64,000 nucleotides of DNA from Dimorphilus gyrociliatus. Its lineage: Eukaryota > Annelida > Polychaeta > Dinophilidae. The stretch spans positions 3,541,501 to 3,605,500 of the forward strand of contig CAJFCJ010000001.1 of the NCBI GenBank assembly GCA_904063045.1. The letters are read 5' to 3'. Both the position numbers and the translations under genes were made by a program. Below, piece after piece: positions 11,448-24,798 of this stretch; position 1 is the first letter of the stretch, and the number at the start of each line of letters is the position of its first letter. The notes beneath the pieces were generated by a model. It did not search any database. It worked only from the letters and a program-made list of their open reading frames with translations, and was not told the origin of the DNA.

Positions 11448-14400
11448 TTTATCTTTTCCTTCCTCCCACTCTTGTCCTTAGATAGAATATAATTATATCA
11501 ATGAATCCTAATAATACATTTTTTATATTGTATATATTAGAAAGGGAAGATTTATTTATACTATAGAAATGTAGATAGTATATAGTATATATATAAATAT
11601 ATATAGCTGTTACTATATATGGAAATATATTAGGACAAAAAAAAAGTTTAAGAAAGAGATAACAGTTGTAACGTCGGTAATAACGGCAATAAAAGTAAGG
11701 ATTTAATTAATCCCTCAAACCCCGTTAACGACCATTTTTGTATCGAAAACCAACATTTTCTTTCTCTTTTACACTATTTCCCGCCATTTTAATCGATTAA
11801 TTAGTATCATAAAACATTCGTAGTATTATATTAATTATTTATAAAAATATCATTATTATTCACTAAATATTCGTCTTTTACTGATCTATCATTCTTCTTA
11901 TTTGTTTGTAGACCTATTATCTATCTGTCCCTCTCTCTCTCTCTCTCTCTTTCTTTCTTTTCTCTGCCTCTTTCTCTCACTCTCTCCTTTCCTCCCCTTC
12001 TCTGCTCTCCTTCTCCGTGTCTCCGTGTCCTTCTTATCAGCTTTTCCCTCGTTATGATATCTGTACTAGTGTTTGTCGTTGGCAGCTTAATCGGTTTTTT
12101 AATCGTGTTTCGTAGTTTTGAAGGGATAGTTACTTTGTTTTAATTGAAAGGTAATGCAATGAATACAAATAAGAATAGAAGCATGTTAGTAAAATCAAAC
12201 AAGAAAAGGCTTAAAAGATGACAAAAAAATGTCGCCTTTCTCTTTTTCAACTTGTAGAGAATATCAGTAAAGACGTCTTAGGCTAATCACATGTTTTACG
12301 CGCCAGCGATCATCATAAAAGCGTCTTATGTTAGCTTTTGAGAGACGGAATCTATTTTCGATGATGTCGAATCGCCTGTTTGAAGATGGTTAATAGTGTG
12401 AATATAAAGTGCAAAAAATCATAGGGAATAACATCCAATTGTCTCTTTTTTACATAATTTGCAGAAATGACCAGTTTTTTTATCTTTCTTTCTCTTTTTC
12501 CCATATTCCATTCCCGTTTTTTTCTCTACTTACTTTTGCAAAAAACATCTCATTTAAATATTCTACAAACTTATTGACATTAAGGTAAATAGAAAGAATT
12601 TCAACTGTAGCGTTGATCGTCTGCAGTGTAAGCGCAAGCTGATATACTGTATATATCGAAACTATATACGGTATATATATATACAATATATATACATTTG
12701 TAACTCCATTCATCGTTGGGCCGTCTCTTTTTCTGTCTCCCTGGCGCCTACTCGAGGACGAAATTTGCATCCGAAACAAATGAAAAAGCTCGAAGGCGAA
12801 GGAAAGAGGAAAAGAGAGTTTTTCATAACCATTTATATGGAAATTAATTGGTTGCGAAAAGCGAGTGTTTATAATACAGTAAGAGGGTATTTATGCAAAT
12901 CACATTCCAGCATTTCAATTATTTCAACTCCAACAAAACTTGACCAATTCTCCTAGTCTCTCTTTATTTCTTCAAACTTTTCTCTTCATTCTATTCAGTG
13001 CGCTTCTCCTTTTCTCTTGCATACTTACAATCATTCTTTTCTCTCCTTTCCTTTTTCATTTTGCCATTTTACTTTTCTCTCTTTTCTATTTCTCATTCCT
13101 TGCCTTTTCCCCCTCCCTCTCTCTCTATCTCTTATGAAAAAATGTCTTAAAAGTGTTAACTCTTCACGCTAGAGCATCTTCACAAGATGGATTATCGGTC
13201 AAGATTCGTTCCAGAGCCGATTGGATGCAGATGAATTGGAAAATCTCTGATGTGTCATCGTTTGATCCTGAAGGGGTTAGAGACACGAAGGATAACGGGT
13301 TGGGTGGGCTTAAAGTGCATGCAAAAGTAGGAGATTAACAGAAAGAAAGAAAGAGGCTCGGAAAAGAGAGAGAGAAGAGTGCTGGGGAGCAAAAGGGGAA
13401 GGAAGAGAAAAAGGAGAGAGATAATTGAAAGATAGCGTTATGAAAGTCCAATGCCAAATTGGACTGTTGGTGAAAAATTTCGTAATTGAACATAAAAGTC
13501 GAAGGAAACTGAGATAAATGCTGATCATGATTGGTTTGAATAAGAAGAAACATATACAATGTATATAATTCCGTTGCGAGGAATTTCCTTTTAGCTTAAT
13601 ATACCCGGAATAAGACGCCTGCAGCTTAGCGAGGTCTATCACTGACCGGATATGAAGCTATTTTTGACGCTCTCTTTTAGACGAGAAAGAAGCGAAGGTT
13701 TAAAGCGTTGAAAAAGCGGCGCCCGAGAAGACAGCCGGCGTTTCCACTTCAAAGACTCCTATTTATGAAACCCCTCAAATAATGGCCTTAGAAATTCTTC
13801 CTTACTGGCTTAATCACACTATTCAGGTGTCATTAGAGAATGGAAATATTATTAGTACTCGTCTCTGAATCATTCACGCAAGGTAAAGCCGATCCAAGTC
13901 AAGTCACACACAATCACTTAATCTGTTCCTTTCAGCCCATTTTTATTCAATCTGTATCAATCTATTAGAAAAAGAGAAAAGGGTTGTGCTGTGTTTGGTT
14001 GGCGTGGAGGGGGTTGGGGGGAGAAGGGGGGAGAAAGTGGAAATGGATGAAAAGTAAGGAAGAAGAAAATAAAAAAAGACTCAAGTTTTTGTAAAGAGAT
14101 AAAAAAAAAGTTAAATAAAAAACTTTTGCTTATAAAAAAGAAAGAGAAAGTTTAGAGACTTAATTTGCTTCTTTCTTCTTAGTTATTCTTAATTTAAAAA
14201 ACGTGATAAACACTAATCTTCTGTTTCTTATTTATCATTATTAAATCAAGAATTGGACGTATTAATCTCTCTCATCAGTTCCAGTCTTGCATTCATTTAA
14301 AGAAGCGATCAAACGATAATTTTGCAATTGGAATTTCTGGAAAAACGAACGGTTTTGTTTCTGTTTTCTAGAAAGAATCGGCAGGGATTGGTACGGACGG

Positions 14401-17400
14401 ACGGGGGAAGATATTAGCTAGCTTAGGTGGGGAGAGAAGAGAACTAAGAAAAAAGAGTTTTTATCTCAAAGCGTATCGTGTAAAGATAGAATAAAAGAGG
14501 AGAAAAAAGGAAGAAAGGAATAGGCAAACGAAGGAGAAATATGAAAAGTGAGAGAGAAAAAAAGGAAGAATATAAGCAATTATTTGCAAGAAAAGAAATA
14601 ATTCGACATACAGAGCATGCATGTAGTAGTTTATTACAAGTGGAGCGTACAATCAGGATACTTGATCTAGTAGGATGAAGATCATGGCATACAATGGAAT
14701 CTGTTTGAAAGAAGAACCTAATTAAAAAAAAAACGGTAGGTAGGTAGGGAATGGAGATCATTTTCGTTCCTTTTTAAAACAGCGCCGATTCTCCTTGTTT
14801 TGGAACGACGAACCAACGTCGTCCTCTTTCTTTTTAAACTCTTTCTTCTTTCATCAAAGATTTGCTAGTTTTGTTAAAAGTCAAGCGTCTTTTCTATTTC
14901 TTTAAATGTTATCTTAAGAAAATCTGGAAAAAAAGGTCTCTTTTACAGTCAAATATTTGATCGTCATTTCACGGTCACCGCCTCTTGGTCCACGGGGAAT
15001 GTCGAGCGTCTTTTTAAACGCTGCCTTGGCTATTGATTGCAACTGACAAGCGTTTGAATGACGCCTGTTTGGACTTGCTTATACGAAATTGAAAGAGGCA
15101 AGAAAGCAAACAATTATCCGTCTAAATGAGTTTAGATGATATTTGAAGGTGAAGAGGGCGTTGTTCTTGATCGGTCAACTAAGACTGTAACCAGCCTGAT
15201 GAAGCGTGCGCAACGACCCGATCGGTTAAATCTGCCCATCAGCACGAACATTATAAGAAAGAAGTTGGGAAATTTCCTGATAGAAAACGATATATAAGAA
15301 AGATAAAGAGACAGATAGATAGAAAGATTAACATCTAGTTGTAAAAGAAGTAACGTAGAGAGAAAGACAGAGAGAGGGAGAGAGTAGAGAGGTAAGGTGG
15401 TGGGAGAGATTAATACTATTCAAATAATATGTTAAGATAAATAAGGTAAAAAAAATCTGTTCAAACACGGGTTAAGTGAAATTTGTAAGATTAGAAAATT
15501 GAATGAATATACAAAGAGAAAAGAGAAAAGCGAGAGAAAAGCAGAATAGAGATTTTATAAATAAAAATTGTAACAAAAAAGAAAAATTGAAAGGAAAGTG
15601 AAAGGAATAAAAGATAGATAGACAGAAAGAGAGAGAGAGAGAGAGAAGGAGGGAGGAAGGGAGGAATAGAAGGAGGAGATAGACTTGGCTGAAGGAGGGA
15701 GTTGGAGAAAAACGTAAGGTTAATAGAGAGTTCGATTCGTCCATTGTGTTGAAAAGATATTTATAAAACGGATAAGTGTTTGAAAAATATTAAGAAATTC
15801 TTCAATTTCAACTTTTTTTCAACTTTTACAGATCGAATAACTTCTCAATAAATTCTGTAAAAAACAAATTCTTTTCACTCGACAATTCGATCTACTTCTA
15901 CAGCTGATGCTTTCGACTCCCCTGAGTATAAAGAAATGTGACTTAAATTCGTTAGCTGTCATTGATTTCCTAAGAATAATACATAGTTAATGTTTGATTA
16001 CACAATCCTTCCAGCTTTTCATTTACTCTACCAATAAGAATAAGACGACTTGCAACTCGATCCCCCTTAGGCCTAACTTTTTTAATATAGGCAATATTTA
16101 CAGGACCGTCGTTTATCTAATGCCCGACAGAAAATATTTTTTTACGTTTTTTTCCATCTCTATTCCTCTTCCTCCTTCTCCTCCCCCTCTTCCTCCCGCT
16201 TCTTCTTTTGTTACTCTCTTTTTTCCTCCCTCCTCTTATCCTTCTTGTCTTTCTTTTTCTTCTCCTTCTGCTTCTTCTTCGTATCTACTTCATTCTCCTA
16301 TTTTCCCCTCTTCTTTTCTCTTAACAACACTACATCTACTGTAATATTTATACAAAGCAAACACCATATACAATTTACTTATATACATATATTTATATTT
16401 ATACTTTACTTTACGTTATACATGTTTATTCTCTAGTTTTGTCATTGGCCTTTCGCTCTTATTCCCTTCTTATCTTTACTCTTATTTTTATCACTCACTC
16501 TCTCCCTCTCTCCCTCCCTCCCACTATTCGCCCCAATCTAGTTCACTCGTTCATTTAGTCACTCAAACGCATCTCCTAGTTAGCTCGCCCATTCCGCTCT
16601 TCTCACTCATCCACCATGTGCTTTCCTTCTGCTAAATTCTCAAATCGTTCTGTTTTTTAGCATATCCTTCTCCTTTAGTTATTCAATCATTATAGACATG
16701 AATCGAAGTAAAGCGAAGGGGAAAATGCTAATTTTCAACTGATAGGTAGAGACATCTACTGCAAAGAAAGGCTACTTAACCTAATTCACTCAACACAATA
16801 GTCTTTTATATTTACTAATTTCGTAATAATAGTCATCTGACTATTTTTATGTTGTTATTCATCTAGTTTTTAACGTCCTTTTAGTCGGTCATAAAGTTTT
16901 ATCTAACTTCCTCACCGCCCATGAGGTATCCTTAATTCTCTCTATCTTTCTTAAGCTAAAGAATACAAAGAAGCGACTAGGAAAAATATGACAAAAAAAA
17001 CCATATGAATGCCAATCGATTGAGCAGAGAAGGAATGGAAGAGGGAAGAAAGAGCATACAGAACGAGAGAGGTAGAGACAGAGAAAGAGAAAGACATAGA
17101 TAGACGGATGATAGACTGACTGACTGACAGAATAGAAAGGAAAAAAGAGAAAGAGGGGGGAAAAAATAGTCATTGAACATGCATCACGAATCAAAGTAGA
17201 ATATACCTCATCGCTGTTGCATAATTAAAAAGAAAAAAAGACGTTTTAGCCGGATAAAACTATCATAAAGCCATTCGTTTTACAGCGCTTCCTGCCATGC
17301 GTATCGTAGAAGCATATAAACTTTAATAAAAAGGTAATTACAATGAATAAGAACAGGTGTAAAATGATTATTTATTTAAATATAAAGAGAAGCAAACTTT

Positions 17401-17583
17401 CTTTTCGTTTCAACTTTTAGTCTTGTACAAATATTGAGAGAAAGTAAAAGGAAAAGAGCGTTGTAGATGGATTTATTCTAGGAAAGGGGACAAGGAACGA
17501 GAGACAGATACAGGGAGAAGGGGTAAAGTAGGGGCGGAGTTTAACTGATGTCAGGAATCGCTGTAATAGCATCGATAGCATGT

Positions 17584-17616
17584 CTATTTGTTTGTTTGTT
17601 TGTTTGTTTGTTTGTT
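17584..17616. repeat. (TTTG)n microsatellite
   Basis: Tandem TTTG tetramers just 5' of a TATC array. Confidence 0.85.
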
Positions 17617-17649
17617 CTTGTTTCTGTCCTTCAATCTATCTAGTTTATT

Positions 17650-17702
17650 TATCTATCTATCTATCTATCTATCTAACTACCTATCTATCTATCTATCTAT
17701 CT
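17650..17702. repeat. (TATC)n microsatellite
   Basis: Tandem TATC tetramers with one ACTACC interruption, about 300 bases past the 3' end of the minus-strand FAM124 gene. Confidence 0.85.
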
Positions 17703-18002
17703 GTCGATCGCTTGATCGAACTGTCTTTTTTCCTGATTTTCTTCTCTCCACCCCGATCTTTCTCTCTTCTTCTCTCGTCATCTTTCCTCAACTGCCTCCA
17801 TCGGTCATGGAGCGTTTATCAATCTTCATTCGTTCTACGTACAACCGAATACACTAACTACTATTGGACGGTGAAAGAAAGAACGATAATAGAATAAAAT
17901 ATATAAAGCCAAGTTGGACGGAACTCTCAATATAAAAAGTCACAATTTATTTGTTCTGATTGGTTTGTTTGTTTGTCTGTTCGTTTGTTTTTTTGTTTTA
18001 TC

Positions 18003-19854
18003 CTAAACGTAAAAACCTTTTAAGCCTTGAACTACCTTTTGGCTTGGTTCGTTCAAAAATACCCGTGGAGATAGTTTGTCTGAGCATTTGCTAGAAGTTG
18101 CCGAACACGGAGTTAAAGATCTGGCGGTAGATGGCGCTCTATTTGGAGAATCTACGCCCGAATCTCCTTCTCTTATCCTCTTCATCTGCTCCCTACTATC
18201 TCTTATACTTCTTACCAAAGTCTTTGTAAGTTTAACGGGACGTTTCGGTTCTATATGATGGCACAGTGTTGAAAGTTCAGATTGAGTTATGGAAATGCTG
18301 CTGGGAGTTTTAGAAAGAACACTAGCAGTTTCGTAGTCCTTTCTGTCAATGCCTCGACGACCAGGTTCGTTGTCGTTGTCGTCATCGTCGTCGTCGTCGT
18401 TGTTTTCTCCCCTACTGACGTGGTCGACTGACGCGGAAACGTGCGACAGAGAAATCCTAGAGGACCACGTTGAACCGGCGACTGTTGAAAAAAGAATTTC
18501 GTTGTCGTCCAAGTCATTACTCAGCCATAAATTCTCGGAAATTTGGTTTGCTGTTTTAGGTAATAGTGGTACTAGATGACCAATTTTGTCAACAGAAAAT
18601 TGCACAGAGCAGTCATTAACCTTTGACACTTTGACTTTGTCAGGAGCCTTTTTTAAGGCGAAATGCAATTGAAATTTCGTATTTTTAGTTGATTTAAGTA
18701 TAAATAGGCAAAAATCATTTCTTATAATTGTAGCATTCTGAGCGATAACTAGTGAATAAAAGTTGATTTGATCCTGCCAATTTTTATGCGACACGAATCG
18801 AACTATACGAATTATTTCCTTTCCGTAATGAACCTGCCTAAGGGCCAATAGAGGAAGATTGGATGAACACGAATAATAGTCCAAATTGTTAAATGGATAC
18901 GGGTGAATAGAGCCCCTCGTTGTTGAATCTGTATGATGTAATACCCAAGGAGGCTTTTTCAAACATTCCTTTACCATTTTAACAGATTGCTGCTTTTCCG
19001 TCACGTAATTCTCCTTATGGAAGACCATCAGTGCTAGAGAAGATACAGTTACCGAAGGTATTTGGTCCTTGATAGACTTTTCTCCATTATCCGAATCGTC
19101 AAAGGTAAATAAATCCGAATTTTCATCGATTAAACTAAAAATTGGCTCGTATAACGATTTAACTTTTTCCTTATCACATTTTTCAACTTTAAACCTAACT
19201 GATAAGGATAGACAAGTTTCGTTAAAATTTCCCGTTTCCGAAGGTGCAGTTATCCAAGAACCTGGATGGATAGAGGAGAAGAGAACTATAAATATATATA
19301 CTGTATATATATACATATATAATATTTTATATATTTATATATAGACATTTACATTCTGCTGTAGTATTACTTGTCATCAAATTTCCCTGTACATTCTCCT
19401 TTCTTCCCTCTCATCTTTAATGTATTAAGAAAAGACAACCTCCCCTCACTCTCCCCCTCTCTCTCTCTCTCTCTCCCGTAAGGTAATACAATCCGCTTTA
19501 CAACTTTTATAAACTGATACTCGTTTAAACAACTTTTGTCTTTCTTTCGAGACAGGAAGGAGAATCATATATAAATAAACAATAACCATGTTTATACGAG
19601 GACTAATTAATTAGTATTTGAGTGAGGGTCAAGGTAAGATTACTTTTACAACTTTGCTTTGAAGCAGAGCTGTATGTAATTTATACAAAATGGTATGAAT
19701 TGTAAATAGGACATATGGATGTATACAGTATGTATACAGTATAAATACAATATATAAGTATATACAACATTTATGCTGTATATGTTGATAAAAGAGGAAA
19801 TAGTTTACCGTAATCACTGGAAATTGTCGAACTAGCTGAGCTGAAATCAGTCAT
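18003..19854 (-). CDS. FAM124-family protein
   Basis: Two exons on the minus strand: exon 1 at 19854-19809 and exon 2 at 19261-18003, joined across a 547-base GT-AG phase-1 intron, giving 434 residues. The start is the ATG at 19854 (context GGCCATGA); the open frame upstream of exon 2 is intronic. The FAM124 domain is recognisable from PPWVLHHTD, LRQVHYGKEI, DFCLFIL and IGHLVPLLP, in the same order as vertebrate FAM124A/B. The biochemical role of this family is not established, so no function is assigned. The C-terminal third is unlike the domain: a run of eight aspartates in an acidic stretch, then Ser/Thr/Arg-rich sequence likely to be disordered and phosphorylated. A polyadenylation signal in minus orientation may lie near 17946. 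Family assignment is firm; the exon 1 choice is supported by phase and a strong donor. Confidence 0.82.
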
Positions 19855-22617
19855 GGCCGGTCTGGAGAGAAAAAAAATATGTAGATCAAGTAGGCGTATA
19901 AGAGGAAGTTGAGCATGCATTTTTAAAGGTGTCCGATTGAACGATAATAGGCCTACTCTTAAAAAAAAACCCCCCGCCTTTGATCCTGCGAATTTGTAAT
20001 GCTTTATTTATATCGTATAGACGCTTCTCATTTTACAAATATTACGAGGAAAGAGTAACATACCACACCCTCTTTTGTTGTCCTTTTATTTTGCCTCTAT
20101 TCTCTTACTAATAGGATACTTGAAAGGCGTTTCGAAATCGTTTCGTAGCTCTTTAATGTATTTATATATTTACATAAATAAACATTCTTGTTATAGATTA
20201 ATACAATATATACTATTAGTAATAATATACATATATACATACATATATACACGATACAGTATATGCAACACTTTAGGTGTCCATCTAAACGCTCCGTACA
20301 ACTATCTTACCTGTGCACCTGTACAAGATGATATTGCCAACCGTCAATAGCGTATTGACAAACTTGCCTAGACTGAATACGAGAATCTAACTTGCTATAT
20401 TATATGTAACTTATTGCGCATGCGCATATGAGCAAACTACTAGAGAGGAGTTTTGTTTGTAATTTCTTACGTCAATCGATCGATTTTGATAGAGTGACGT
20501 TAGACCAGGGTAGCAGTGACGTCACACTGTTAATCTTCAACAGTATTTAGTTGTAAGTAGATTTAAAAGTGTTTTTTGTTGTATAAAAAAATGTAAAGAG
20601 ATTGGTTAAAGGAAAAAGTAAGAAATGAAGAGAAGATACTAAAAGCTAACAAATTTCTTCTTTTTCTTTTTTTTTAAAAAGAAAAATAACGAAAATAATA
20701 AAAAAGAGAATCGTCAATAAAATATCGATTTTCAAAAGAAAAACTAAATAAAAAGTGAACTAGACAAAAATTCAAAACTAAGAGAATTGAACGACGCCGT
20801 TTTATTGATATAAAAAAATATCCCTTTTCGCTCTCTTTCTCTCTCTCTCTCACTGTAATCTTTTCCCTTTTGCCCTTTAAATGCTCTTTTAACAGATTAA
20901 GAAAAGAGGTTAAATTAGGCGGGATAGAAGGAATAAAGGGTAGTTCGTTCAATAAGAAGGTAGGATAAGAACATAAGAAAAGGTTTTAAATACTACTACT
21001 GAGGTAATAGTACAAACATTTATGAGGGGATAGAGAGAGAGAGGGAGAGAGAGCGCACGCACACAAAGACAAAGAAGAATAAATGAAATAGAAGGGAAAA
21101 TTAACCACAAGAGACTCTACAAAATGAAAAAAATAAAACAAACTTACGGCTGAGTATATTTCCAATAAGAAAGATGGTCGCCCGTTGTATAGCAACGATT
21201 CCGTTTGTCAAACGTTTCCATAACAACAAAAAGGCAAAATGGGAAAGATTGTGTACGTTTTTCTACAGACTATATATATATATATATTTGTGGCCGGATA
21301 ATTAGCCGTCGGCACTTTGTCGTTGACGCATTAAGACTAGCGAAACGTTCGAACTAAACAAGTTTTGTGAATAGAAACGTAAAATCGTGTCAATAACGTC
21401 GAACAACGAAATATAAATCCGCAAAAGTGCCCTGAACTATAATGATTATAGGGAGCACTTAAAAAAGAGAGAGAGGAAGATAAGGGTGGTCTCTTTCTAT
21501 AACTGTGCAACCTGAATATTTTTCTTTTCTCTCGTTCTTTTTCTCCCTTTTTTTTTTATTTTTACCTTTGGCGGCAGAGTTCACCTGCCAGATGGGAATC
21601 GATGAAAACATGCTGTGCAGGTAATTTCCTTACGAAAATTGCCTATCCTCTTATGGAAGGCGTTCAAAAAAATTGATCATTTACATGTAACAATTCTATT
21701 TGTCTGTGTTTGTATGTTTTATTACTGAACGCTATCTTTCTCTTTGTCTTTGCTTACAACTTGTATTTATTTTCAAAAATATTGCCGAAAGCGACAGAGA
21801 GAGAGAAAGAGAAGGAAGGGGAAAGAAAGAGTAGAGGATAAAACACTTTAGCTTACCTTGTGGCGTCCTCCTCTCTTTATATTCTGTCTATCAAACACGA
21901 TTAACAAGTCTATTTATCTTAATACTGATGTTGAAGGATTTGTCATGTTAACTGGGCCTGCTGATACTACTACTATTACTACTACTATTTCTAAGGGGAA
22001 GCGTTTAAAAGTGAATATTTTCACGAGGCTAGGCAAGCTAGCTCCTGTTTTTGCTGATTTTCGAGATTGTCTGTTAAATATGCCGTGCAAACATTGTTTT
22101 TACCGTTAATGTTTGCTAAAGTTCGATTTATAGTGCGTTCAGGCCTAGAACATGGCCAATGCTATTTATTTAGTTGGAATTAATATTTCCGAAAATTCTG
22201 TGAAATTGATTAATATCATGTTTAAATTATAAAAGAAAAATGTGTATTCTTATTGACTTTTCTCCCTTTTTCACTCGCTTACTCTCTCTCTCTCTCTCTC
22301 TCTCTCCTAATGTTTTATCAAATTTTTAACCAGTTCCTATCCACACATACCCTTGGCTACTTAACCCTGAACTTGTCCAATCTGTCGGCGGATATGAAAG
22401 AAACGCACAGACCTTTAAGCTTTTGGTTGCTAGATCTTTTGCGTGTTCAATATTTATCTTTTGCTCTTAACTTTTCATTGGCTATGTTAATTTCTTTTAA
22501 AATTGACAAAACTACCTTCGAAATTGGCCGCCATACGATTGTTTGTTTGTAAAATAAACTATAAGTTTATTAATTTTCTATTCAAGGTATCCAAATAAGA
22601 TTAAAGAGACGAAAGAG

Positions 22618-22623
<6 letters not shown>

Positions 22624-22651
<28 letters not shown>
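22624..22651. repeat. (CT)n microsatellite
   Basis: A CT dinucleotide run in the interval between FAM124 and the Cys-rich orphan gene. Confidence 0.85.
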
Positions 22652-22654
<3 letters not shown>

Positions 22655-23705
22655 ATCGGCTTTTTATTGAATATTTTCTAGAGAAATCTATTATTCTCAC
22701 GATTTGTTTATGTTATTCGTTTCTTTTATTCTAATAGAATAACAACAAACCTTTTATGATTTTCTTTACTTTTATTAAGTAGACAAGTAGAACGAAATAC
22801 ATTTACACCGTTTTTATGACACAAACTCTTGTATATTGTATATACAAGTAATAATATAAGTATATACATACAAACAAAACATACATTCTACACTTGTTCA
22901 TTCATTCATTCATTCATTCATTCTAGAACCTCTTGTCTATCCCCACTCTCTTATTTTCTATCTCCTTCCACTCAACCATACTTTACTTTAATCTTTCCTC
23001 TTAATTCTTTCACCCAACTTTTCCCTCACAAATCCAAGTGCATTAATTATCTTCGAGACCTTTTCCCAATTTTTTAGTTTATCCTATTTTTATCTTTTTT
23101 CTCTTCGTCATTCATTTCGTTTACTCAACGATCTACTATGGTATTTACATTTTTAAACCCTATCTTTCACTCATCCGATTACTCACTTAATCTTTTCAGA
23201 CCAATCCAACCGTTAATTTGATAATCAAACACTATTCCAGTCTGTTCGACGCCTTTCCCATCGACCCGTCCCGTGCTTTGTCTTTTTAAACGCGCTCGTC
23301 TACCTGAAAGAGTTTACAGCGTCTATCTATCATGCAGCTCCATCTACAGTCTAAATGGTGAACGATTTATCTAGAGAAAAAGGCCACGAGCTAGAGGATA
23401 GAGTTATGAGTGAGTGGGAGGAACACAGAAAGAGAGAGAGAGAGAGAGGGGGGGCTGAGTGGAATAAATAAGAAATTATTAGAAAAGACTTATGAAAAAA
23501 TCTCTTTTTTAAGAAGAAAGAAAGAAAGAAAAAGAGGTTTTTGAACGTTTTGAACGTGACTACTTTTGCAGATTGATAAAGAATTCATGTTATCCTCTTA
23601 AGCATCTCTCTTTTTGTTTGCTTTCTTTTTTCTTCGGAAAAATTCTCCTATTAAAGTAGAATTTGGTAAACTTTTATGAAAAAGTTTCATGTCAAAGGAG
23701 AATAG

Positions 23706-23706
23706 A

Positions 23707-23740
<34 letters not shown>

Positions 23741-23757
23741 GAAAGAAAGAAAGAAAG
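23706..23757. repeat. (GA)n followed by (GAAA)n
   Basis: A homopurine repeat ending directly before the proposed start codon of the Cys-rich secreted protein, so it may lie in that gene's 5' UTR or core promoter. Confidence 0.8.
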
Positions 23758-23758
23758 A

Positions 23759-24798
23759 ATGTATTTGCTATTTTTATTGATCGGTAATTGTATGTAAATT
23801 AATCAGTGTTCAGTAAATGTTTAACTATTTCGTAAACAAAACTAATCCTTTATTATAGCGATTAAACCGGTTGCCGATTGCTGTTGCATAGCCGAAGGCA
23901 GACAATTTAGTAAAGAATATTTTGAAAATGCGGTTGAATGCATCTCCTATTTTCGGCCCGTTGTCAATTGCCTGAAGACTCGGAACGACATATGCCAAAC
24001 TTTTACTCATGAAACGTTAATTCTCTCCCTAGGAGCTACCTGCGGTGAGCTTTGATATATACCCAACATACTAACACAGATTCCATTTTTAGACGGCCTT
24101 TCGCCGTTTCTTTCAACTGATTTTATTGCCATTTCTCCACTCTACACTTGCCTTTACTATGCACATTTTGCTCTTCGTTTTACCTACTTATTACATCCAC
24201 TCGCTATACCGTATCTTTCACCATTGTTCATTCTTCTCTTACAGATACAATGACTAAATATTGCAAGTTGAGCAATGTCGAAGAAAGGCTATGCCTTAAT
24301 ATCTCCAAGTCGTTAAAAAGAGATGGAACGGGTAAGAGAGTATTAATTTTCATTTTTGTCTTCCATTCTAGAAATGAATTCTTTAACTGTCGTTTACAAC
24401 TCTTTTCCGTAGATTGCGTTGACTGGCGAAAAATTTTCGCCCTCTGTTCCAAATGCTCCGCTCATTATGCTTGGTTTCTTTTCGCCAAACAAATTCATAG
24501 TTTATCAGTGCAATTTCAGCCTATTGTACCAGAAACGCTTCGAGTAATTTATCAGCGAATCAAGACTTTTCCCTATAATTGCAGTTTGGAAGAGATGACA
24601 CAGGCTATGCCTATGCACGGTAAAGTTTACGAACAGACAAAGTTCCTCGATACCTTTAAGGGGAGGATTAGAAAAACGCCCTCGGTTGGTTTGTCAGGGT
24701 CGTCGGAAACGTCCAAAGGACGCTTCATTTCCATCTGTACGATAATAACGATGATAAAGCTGTACGAAAAAATTTCTATATATAATTTCTATATTTAG
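23759..24798 (+). CDS. secreted cysteine-rich protein of unknown family
   Basis: Proposed exons are 23759-23783, 23859-24044, 24245-24331 and 24413-24798. All three introns (75, 200 and 81 bases) are GT-AG and phase 1, giving 227 residues. Exon 1 encodes only a start and a hydrophobic stretch (MYLLFLLI) that continues into exon 2 as a short signal peptide. The mature part has many cysteines (DCCC, ECISYF, NCLKTRNDIC, YCKL, LCLN, DCVDW, LCSKC), which suggests a disulfide-bonded extracellular fold. The basic C-terminal section ends in a hydrophobic stretch (ISICTIITMI) that might be a GPI signal or membrane anchor. I recognise no domain. The consistent phases and good splice sites support a real gene; the tiny first exon and the last part of exon 4, after a possible alternative donor at about 24620, are the weak points. 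Confidence 0.6.

Larger units (their letters stand above)
6067..18002. other. 12 kb gene desert rich in simple repeats
   Basis: No exon with good splice sites and non-repetitive coding sequence was found on either strand. Most open frames are translations of TC/GA, GAAA, TATC, TTTG and pyrimidine tracts. The interval also holds a TAGGCCTA octamer (16068), a TATACTGTATA palindrome (12643) and the 3' UTR of the dopamine receptor at its left edge. A non-repetitive 61-codon frame at 13153-13338 could not be tied to a gene. Confidence 0.5.
19855..23758. other. intergenic region without a supported gene
   Basis: The left part would hold the FAM124 promoter, including a TAGGCCTA octamer at 19948. 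The remainder is AT-rich DNA with TATACAGTAT-type palindromic motifs, CT microsatellites and short open frames lacking splice signals or recognisable motifs. An 83-codon frame at 21858-22109 contains an ACT triplet run and was not accepted as a gene. Confidence 0.45.

Noticed and set aside
13153-13338. Non-repetitive 61-codon frame
   Set aside because: It looks more protein-like than its surroundings, but there is no clear splice partner, motif or start context. It may be an exon of an unseen gene or a non-coding RNA.
19262-19316. Hydrophobic start of the open frame before FAM124 exon 2, resembling a signal peptide
   Set aside because: It is intron sequence ending in a good acceptor; a separate ATG exon at 19854 joins in phase.
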